From: Candidatus Methanofilum arcanum
Lineage (GTDB): Archaea > Halobacteriota > Methanomicrobia > Methanomicrobiales > Methanospirillaceae
Assembly (NCBI GenBank): GCA_031285085.1
Contig: JAITWW010000086.1
Span: 1 to 10,465, forward strand
Length of the DNA stretch: 10,465 bases
Reading direction: 5' to 3'
In this document: in pieces, positions 6,121 to 10,465 of the stretch
How positions within the stretch are numbered: position 1 is the stretch's first letter
Layout of the letters: the number at the start of each line of letters is the position of its first letter
Program-made: the position numbers and the translations under genes
Notes under the pieces: model-generated
What the model was told of the DNA's origin: nothing
Databases searched by the model: none
The model's input: only the letters and a program-made list of their open reading frames with translations

Positions 6121-7297
6121 GCGCACACCTCGTACCAGAACGTTCAGAATCAATTGCGTAGTGTTCAAGACCAGGGACAATGACCCGAACAACGGGAATA
6201 TCAAGCTCTGAGCGGGTAAGATTGGCGATAAGTATCTGATTCAACCCTGCTTGGGAGAGCTCTTGCATGACATAGGAGATGTCGAGAGAGAAATCATCAG
6301 ATTCAAAACAATATATATCTGAGAATGCTATCATCTCATTTGTTGCAAACCACCGTTTGTTTATGCGTTTCATGCGATCATAACCGATGATTCTCTTTTT
6401 CTGCATCTCGTCAGTGTCTTCACGTGCTCCATGAATCTGTGTAGCCCGGCTTTGTGCAACCTCAGTTATAGCGCGGATCGCTGCGATTTCAGGAGAGCTG
6501 TGAGTGCCCATACCTATTGTTATGAGTGTTGGATCTTTTGTGGTTACATCATCAGCAATAGCAACAATAGTTGGCACCCGAATATCACTTGATATATCAC
6601 GAAGATAGATCTCAATCCCTGCCTCACGGAACCGGTCAAGCATACCTAAAATGAGAGGATCTGTTATATCAGTAATGAGAGGCCCTCCTTTGTTACTTGC
6701 TTCTGCAAGAGACCAGGCATCGCGCTCTATAATCTCACAGAGTCCATGAAACACTGCCTCTTCATAGGTATTTCCAGATGCGATACCATTTGTTGAAGTA
6801 CGAAACAGTGGTATATACTCAAATCCCACAGGATGGAATATTGCATGAGCAGGAACAAGAAGAGATGTCCTGGTAGTAAGATTCTCCACTTCAAACCAAG
6901 GATACAAGGCATTTGCATCAGTACCTTTTGGAAGGATGAGATGGGTTGGATCAAGCACAGAGCGCTTTGATGCAAGAGAAGCATATGAGTCATAGATGAT
7001 ACTGTCTCCTGGGTGGATCTCAGCAGAGTATCGTTCAATACCTTCCATGATTCCAGAGACGCGGGCTGCTATCTCAGTCGCTCCTTTTCCATTATATACT
7101 GAAATGGCACCATGTGCAGCTTCAGGTCTAATGCAGGAAAAAACAGGGATACCAACACGATCAAGGCCGGTTATATCAGCAACACGTGTAATACCTGCAG
7201 TGGAGACGAGATCACAGATGCATTCAAATGTTTCTTCAGGTGATTTTGTTCGGTGAGTTTCACCTTTGTATCTTTTTTTTGTGGGGGAGAGTTCCAT
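6074..7297 (-). CDS. ycaO: YcaO-type ATP-dependent cyclodehydratase / McrA thioamidation enzyme
   Basis: YcaO enzymes phosphorylate a backbone amide with ATP so that a nucleophile can attack it; with TfuA and a sulfide source the methanogen enzyme makes the thioglycine of McrA. The 407-residue protein has the diagnostic ATP/Mg-binding motifs: SGIMEGIERYSAE with Glu85 and Glu88, TNGIASGNTYEEA at 169-181, and HGLCEIIERDAW with Glu188, Glu191, Arg192 and Asp193. The core ends in VVRVIVPGLEHYAID, and about 30 more residues follow, without the proline-rich PxPxP tail of azoline-forming YcaOs, as expected for a TfuA-linked type. The ATG at 7297 has only a weak ribosome site. It follows the DGGGP synthase gene by 41 nt on the same strand and overlaps tfuA by 47 nt. 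Confidence 0.92.
   Translation of the reverse strand: MELSPTKKRYKGETHRTKSPEETFECICDLVSTAGITRVADITGLDRVGIPVFSCIRPEAAHGAISVYNGKGATEIAARVSGIMEGIERYSAEIHPGDSIIYDSYASLASKRSVLDPTHLILPKGTDANALYPWFEVENLTTRTSLLVPAHAIFHPVGFEYIPLFRTSTNGIASGNTYEEAVFHGLCEIIERDAWSLAEASNKGGPLITDITDPLILGMLDRFREAGIEIYLRDISSDIRVPTIVAIADDVTTKDPTLITIGMGTHSSPEIAAIRAITEVAQSRATQIHGAREDTDEMQKKRIIGYDRMKRINKRWFATNEMIAFSDIYCFESDDFSLDISYVMQELSQAGLNQILIANLTRSELDIPVVRVIVPGLEHYAIDSERSGTRCAHARHRYLPGSKPATM
6126..6131 (-). promoter_or_regulatory. Shine-Dalgarno site that sets the tfuA start
   Basis: GAGGTG on the minus strand, 5 nt before the ATG at 6120, lies inside the ycaO coding sequence. It supports this start over the longer open frame to 6204. 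Confidence 0.65.
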
Positions 7298-7338
7298 TCA
7301 CTATGTAGTATGCAGATAAAGCAATGAATAGATGTCGA

Positions 7339-8202
7339 TCACAAGAAGGCAGCAGCAAAAAAGAAAACAATAAGCGAGCAAAACATCCCATATTTTAGAT
7401 AACGAGAGCCATTTCGTTGTCTGACGCACTCTGGAGTTGTACATGGAAGTACAACTAAGACTCCAAAAAGGATGATGAGATCAACAATAATGATGCCTCC
7501 AAGATAGAAAAGTCCCCAGCGAAAGAAAAGAGAAAGGCTGAGTATGATACCACATATAGCACAGCATGAAGCAATCTGAATAGAGCGAGGAATGCCGTAC
7601 TGAATGGGAATGGTTTTTGCGTTTGCATCCAGATCCCCAACAACATCCTCTGCATCCTTCATGATCTCACGTGCCAACATCACCCCAAAAGTGGCTCCTG
7701 CTATTGGAAGGGCATAAGTAAGGGTGTGGGTGAGCATATGAGGATCGGTGAATGCAGCACCAAAAAGGAAAATGCTCGCTGATAGGTATGCAACAGCTGC
7801 ATTTCCAAACCCAGGTGTTGTTTTGAGCTTTTTTGCATACCACCACAAAAGGATTGAGTTCCAAAGAGCAATGATAAGAGGGAGAATCATTTCATAGGCA
7901 AGTGAGATGGCTCCAATGAGATTTCCAAGTAAAAATAAAAAAGTGGCATATCGTTGTGCCACAGGCTGAGATATTGCCCCAGAAGGAATTGGGCGTTCTG
8001 GGCGATTAATAGCATCGATCGCAGCGTCATAATAGTCATTGATGACGTTTCCAGCAGCAGTTATCAAAAAAACCATGCACCAGATCATCAGTACAATCCA
8101 CTGAATTGAACCAGTAACAATAAAGTACGCAAGAACACCTGCAATTCCTGCAACAGTACAGTTTACTGGACGAATGATAGATATATACGCGCTGCTACCC
8201 AT
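7339..8202 (-). CDS. Digeranylgeranylglyceryl phosphate synthase (UbiA family)
   Basis: This membrane prenyltransferase attaches the second geranylgeranyl chain to geranylgeranylglyceryl phosphate, a committed step in archaeal ether-lipid synthesis (EC 2.5.1.42). The 287-residue protein begins with IRPVNC (10-15), typical of the archaeal DGGGP synthase branch. It has the first Asp-rich motif NVINDYYDAAID at 52-63 (Asp56, Asp59, Asp63), followed by NRPERPIPSG, then YAKKLK at 122-127, and the second Asp-rich motif REIMKDAEDVVGD at 178-190 (Asp183, Asp186, Asp190). About eight hydrophobic segments fill the rest. The ATG at 8202 gives the usual N-terminus; only 18 nt separate it from the tRNA-Arg 3' end, with no Shine-Dalgarno and no room for its own promoter. 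Other UbiA substrates are possible but less likely. Confidence 0.9.
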   Translation of the reverse strand: MGSSAYISIIRPVNCTVAGIAGVLAYFIVTGSIQWIVLMIWCMVFLITAAGNVINDYYDAAIDAINRPERPIPSGAISQPVAQRYATFLFLLGNLIGAISLAYEMILPLIIALWNSILLWWYAKKLKTTPGFGNAAVAYLSASIFLFGAAFTDPHMLTHTLTYALPIAGATFGVMLAREIMKDAEDVVGDLDANAKTIPIQYGIPRSIQIASCCAICGIILSLSLFFRWGLFYLGGIIIVDLIILFGVLVVLPCTTPECVRQRNGSRYLKYGMFCSLIVFFFAAAFL

Positions 8203-8220
8203 AGAACAAAATAATAATAA

Positions 8221-8295
8221 CGAGCGTGAGGGGATTTGAACCCCCGATATTCAGCTTAGGAGGCTGACGCCTTATCCAGACTAGGCCACACGCCC
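8221..8295 (-). tRNA. tRNA-Arg (anticodon CCU)
   Basis: A full 75-nt cloverleaf reads on the minus strand. The acceptor GGGCGTG (8295-8289) pairs with CACGCTC (with one G-U pair), the D stem is GCC/GGC, and the anticodon stem is TCAGC/GCTGA with loop CTCCTAA. That loop gives anticodon CCU, which reads the Arg codon AGG. The T stem GGGGG/CCCCT encloses the TTCAAAT loop. The discriminator is G and no CCA is encoded. There is no intron. A plausible TATA element, CTTATAC, lies at 8332-8326. Confidence 0.96.
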
Positions 8296-8325
8296 TTTTG
8301 TGAGTTATATTTTGGATTGTAGGAG

Positions 8326-8332
8326 GTATAAG
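8326..8332 (-). promoter_or_regulatory. TATA-like promoter of tRNA-Arg and probably the DGGGP synthase gene
   Basis: CTTATAC on the minus strand is centred about 34 nt before the tRNA 5' end. A start site about 27 nt downstream would give a 5' leader of some 7 nt. A second TATA-like AAAATATAA (8313-8305) is too close to the tRNA. Confidence 0.4.
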
Positions 8333-8428
8333 CGTGTCTGTAAGAGAGAACTTTCGAGATCGAACTGTCAAACGTACATGGATTTAGTGAACAGCCAAAA
8401 GTAAAGAAAGAAAAGAGAAGTAAGATAT

Positions 8429-8435
8429 AGGAGGG
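8429..8435 (+). promoter_or_regulatory. Shine-Dalgarno site of the CoA-transferase
   Basis: AGGAGGG stands 7 nt before the TTG at 8443. It is the strongest ribosome site in the window and decides the non-ATG start. Confidence 0.75.
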
Positions 8436-8442
8436 AAAAAGG

Positions 8443-9951
8443 TTGTTTACAATTATTAGCGCTAAAGAAGCAGCGGAGTTGATACATGATGGAGATTGTA
8501 TTGCCATCAATTCATTTTTGGCTCTTTCGAACCCAGAAGCACTTCACGATGCTTTGTATGATCGGTTTATTGAAACCGGCTCTCCAAAAAAATTGCGATT
8601 GTTTTGTGCGGCTGGCTTCGGTACATGGGATGAAAACCGCTATGCTGACCGATATATAAAAGCGGGTGCAGTGTGTGAGATTATTGCGGGGCATTACAGC
8701 AGTATGCCTGTTGCCGTTCAAATGGCGCTTGCAGGTGAAATTGAGGCATATTGTCTTCCGCTTGGGGTGCTGTCCCATACCATACGCGCTGCCGCTGCGG
8801 GAAAGGATTGGGTTATAAGTGAGGTTGGTCTTGGAATTTATTGTGATCCCCGTGTTGATACTTGCGCTCTGAACACCGTGTCGCAAAAGGAGCTTATTAC
8901 CATGTGTGAAATTGAAGGGAAAGAACATCTCCTTTATCACACTCCGAAAATTGATATCGCTTTTATAAAAGGAACAACCGTTGATCCGAACGGAAACATC
9001 TCCTTTGAAAAAGAATATTTGACGGTAGACGCTCTCGCTATGGCGCAGGCAACGAAGCGAAACGGAGGTAAGGTAATCGTACAAGCGGAGCGTGTTAGCC
9101 ACGAGTTTTCCCGCCCGCGTAATGTGATCGTACCTGGGCTTTTAGTGGATGCAGTGGTTGTATGCGAGCCTCAGACAGATACACAGGAATATAATCCAGC
9201 CTTGTCCGGCGATATACATGTTCCAACAACGCATATGGATTACTACATCAATAAACTATCCACAACCAAAAATAAAAAGATGGAACCTGGCAACCAAACC
9301 GCTGATATCATAGGTGAGCGTGCCGCTCAGGAACTTCGCTCCGGTCAGATTGTGAATATCGGCATTGGCATTCCTGAGATGGTTGGTAAATACGCCTCAA
9401 AGCAAGGAATACTAAAAGACATTCATATTACGGTAGAGTCTGGGGGTGTTGGAGGGCTTCCTGCTCCTGGCGTGGCGTTTGGAGCGACCATCGGGGCGGA
9501 TATGATCTGCGATATGGCAACGCAGTTTGACTTCTATGATGGTGGAGGACTTGATATCTGTTTTTTAGGTGGTCTGGAAGCCGATGCAGAGGGTAATGTA
9601 AATGCTCATAAATTACCTGGTGGGTACTCTGGTATCGGTGGCTTCGCCAACATCACCCACGCTACAAAAACGATAATATTTTGCATGAGTTTCAATACAA
9701 AAGGTCTTGTTGCAGCTAGAGAAAATGACAGAATCGAGATCAAACACGAAGGTACGATTCCGAAATTCAAAAAAGAAATAACTTCAATCAGTTTTTCAGG
9801 AAAGAATGCTCTCAAACGCGGGCAGCGTGTTTTATTTGTCACCGAGAGGTGCGTGTTTGAATTGACTGAAAGGGGTCTGAGGCTTAAGGAGGTGTACGCC
9901 GGGATAGATGAAGCACGGCAGATTCGAAATATGATAGATTTTGAATGCTGA
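8443..9951 (+). CDS. Fused family I CoA-transferase, propionate/acetate CoA-transferase-like
   Basis: The 502-residue protein is a single-chain family I CoA-transferase, moving CoA between acyl-CoA and a short-chain acid such as acetate, propionate or lactate. The alpha-like half (about 1-260) holds FCAAGFGTWDENRYAD, SEVGLGIYCDPR and DIAFIKGTTVDPNGN. The beta-like half (about 285-495) holds NIGIGIPEMVGKYA and then TVESGGVGGLPAPGVAFGA. In that motif Glu332 is the expected catalytic residue that carries the glutamyl-CoA thioester. Length is close to propionate CoA-transferases (Pct, COG4670 type). It starts at TTG behind a strong Shine-Dalgarno. Codons are visibly richer in G+C (GCG, CGC, GCC) than in neighbouring genes, which points to acquisition from bacteria. 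It stands alone: no acyl-CoA dehydrogenase, lactyl-CoA dehydratase or thiolase accompanies it, so the real substrate cannot be named. Confidence 0.88.
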   Translation: MFTIISAKEAAELIHDGDCIAINSFLALSNPEALHDALYDRFIETGSPKKLRLFCAAGFGTWDENRYADRYIKAGAVCEIIAGHYSSMPVAVQMALAGEIEAYCLPLGVLSHTIRAAAAGKDWVISEVGLGIYCDPRVDTCALNTVSQKELITMCEIEGKEHLLYHTPKIDIAFIKGTTVDPNGNISFEKEYLTVDALAMAQATKRNGGKVIVQAERVSHEFSRPRNVIVPGLLVDAVVVCEPQTDTQEYNPALSGDIHVPTTHMDYYINKLSTTKNKKMEPGNQTADIIGERAAQELRSGQIVNIGIGIPEMVGKYASKQGILKDIHITVESGGVGGLPAPGVAFGATIGADMICDMATQFDFYDGGGLDICFLGGLEADAEGNVNAHKLPGGYSGIGGFANITHATKTIIFCMSFNTKGLVAARENDRIEIKHEGTIPKFKKEITSISFSGKNALKRGQRVLFVTERCVFELTERGLRLKEVYAGIDEARQIRNMIDFEC

Positions 9952-10257
9952 ACAAAGGTACCTTTTTAAAGTACGAATAACGCTCATAATATTTTACACA
10001 TAAAAATAATTTTATGTATTCAATAATTTGGTAAGAGGGAGTAGGTTCTATGCTGTACATTCTCTAGAAAATAGCATTTCCTGGCTAACAGACCTCTATC
10101 CCATGAAACCCTTCTTTTGTTACCACTCTCTTTTTCTTATACAGCTTCAGATCAATAAGAAAAAATGGTTGAAACACATATCATAGAATATAAAAAGTAT
10201 AGTCAGTCAAAGACATATCAGATATATACATAACAAAACACGCATGCGAGGGATAGT
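9952..10257. other. AT-rich intergenic region with two palindromes
   Basis: No coding gene is seen. Just after the CoA-transferase stop is a perfect 12-bp palindrome, AAAGGTACCTTT (9954-9965), running into a T-rich tract. At 9998-10017 an 8-bp perfect stem, ACATAAAA/TTTTATGT, encloses the loop ATAA. Pyrimidine-rich sequence at about 10108-10139 could be an archaeal terminator. TATA-like elements at 10189-10197 and 10223-10228 probably belong to the next gene. Confidence 0.5.
10223..10253 (+). promoter_or_regulatory. TATA-like element and ribosome site of the acidic protein gene
   Basis: TATATA at 10223-10228 is about 32 nt before the ATG at 10258, and GAGGGA at 10248-10253 is 4 nt before it. 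An upstream TATAAAAAG at 10189-10197 is an alternative that would leave a longer leader able to contain the ribosome site. Confidence 0.4.
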
Positions 10258-10465
10258 ATGGAAAATAATAGAGAAGAGACAGAGATTCAAAGCCCGCTTG
10301 AGCAGATAGATGAGAATGAGTATGTGCAAGAAGAAGGAGAGCAAGAGCTTCTGGAGTCGACACAGATAGAAGTACAAATTGAAGAAATAGAAGAAGAAAT
10401 AGAAGAAGAGATAGAAGAAGAAAATAACGAGCTGGTGAAAGAAGCACCTCCTGAAGATGTCAAAA
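10258..10465 (+). CDS. Acidic Glu-rich protein, N-terminal part (cut by window edge)
   Basis: An ATG at 10258 behind GAGGGA opens a frame that runs without a stop to the window end, giving 69 residues. The product begins MENNREETEIQSPLEQIDEN and is very acidic, with Glu and Gln dominating. Residues about 39-55 form repeated IEEE units encoded by a 12-bp tandem repeat. There is no signal peptide or membrane segment in the visible part. Such stretches are often disordered or coiled-coil leaders in front of a folded domain that lies beyond the window. No family is recognised. The opposite-strand open frame here is only a reflection of the low-complexity sequence. Confidence 0.65.
   Translation, partial: MENNREETEIQSPLEQIDENEYVQEEGEQELLESTQIEVQIEEIEEEIEEEIEEENNELVKEAPPEDVK
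10381..10422 (+). repeat. 12-bp tandem repeat encoding Ile-Glu-Glu-Glu units
   Basis: GAAGAAATAGAA occurs at 10381-10392 and 10393-10404, with one mismatch at 10405-10416, and a half copy follows. The unit is a multiple of three, so copy number can change without shifting the frame of the acidic protein. Confidence 0.85.

Noticed and set aside
8221..8442. tRNA-Arg as an integration site for an element carrying the CoA-transferase
   Set aside because: The CoA-transferase lies on the 5' side of the tRNA, no repeated tRNA 3' end is visible on the other flank, and there is no integrase.
8512..9102. Minus-strand 196-residue open frame inside the CoA-transferase gene
   Set aside because: It lies wholly within a gene with clear catalytic motifs, has no recognisable family character and no ribosome site.
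10181..10447. Minus-strand 88-residue open frame rich in Leu
   Set aside because: It is the reverse of the GAA-rich acidic gene; Leu/Phe/Ser richness is a direct result of reading GAA repeats backwards.
1..10465. CRISPR array, toxin-antitoxin pair or defence island
   Set aside because: No regularly spaced repeats, cas genes or small overlapping toxin-antitoxin genes were seen; the only nuclease-like gene is the solitary Rpn-type one.

Overview
The window is archaeal and most likely comes from a methanogen. It carries a ycaO-tfuA pair of the type that thioamidates methyl-coenzyme M reductase, an archaeal ether-lipid prenyltransferase (DGGGP synthase), transcription factor S, an archaeal RNase HII, and TATA-type promoter elements close to start codons. 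The AT-leaning composition and gene content would fit a Methanomicrobiales-like hydrogenotroph, but the genus is a guess.

Layout, left to right. (1) 61-903: a solitary Rpn/PD-(D/E)XK 'transposase-nuclease' gene. (2) 1041-2161, plus strand: a SufC-type Fe-S assembly ATPase followed by transcription factor S (true start 1850). No sufB is present; a 30-codon ORF bridges the two genes. (3) 2198-2854, minus strand: a TrkA-type NAD-binding regulator, divergent from rnhB (true start 2912). One TATA-like element lies midway between the two start codons. (4) 2912-4944, plus strand: rnhB followed by an intramembrane site-2 metalloprotease with a PDZ-like domain, linked by a 10-codon mini-ORF. (5) 4945-5349: a 405-bp intergenic region with a T8 terminator and several inverted repeats that may be a small structured RNA. 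(6) 8295-5350, minus strand: tRNA-Arg(CCU), DGGGP synthase, ycaO and tfuA, all in one direction. The tRNA ends only 18 nt before the prenyltransferase start codon, and tfuA starts inside the end of ycaO (true start 6120). (7) 8443-9951, plus strand: a fused propionate/acetate-type CoA-transferase that looks bacterial in style (TTG start, strong Shine-Dalgarno, GC-richer codons) and is probably acquired. (8) 9952-10257: an AT-rich spacer with two palindromes. (9) 10258-end: the start of a very acidic, Glu-rich protein with a 12-bp tandem repeat, cut off by the window edge.

Most of the window is housekeeping: Fe-S assembly, transcript cleavage, RNA/DNA hybrid repair, ion-transport regulation, membrane proteolysis, membrane lipid synthesis and MCR modification. 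Nothing in it is clearly a new multi-gene system. The less ordinary signals are the tRNA-mRNA arrangement, the possible structured RNA, the small bridging ORFs, the shared divergent promoter and the acquired CoA-transferase.
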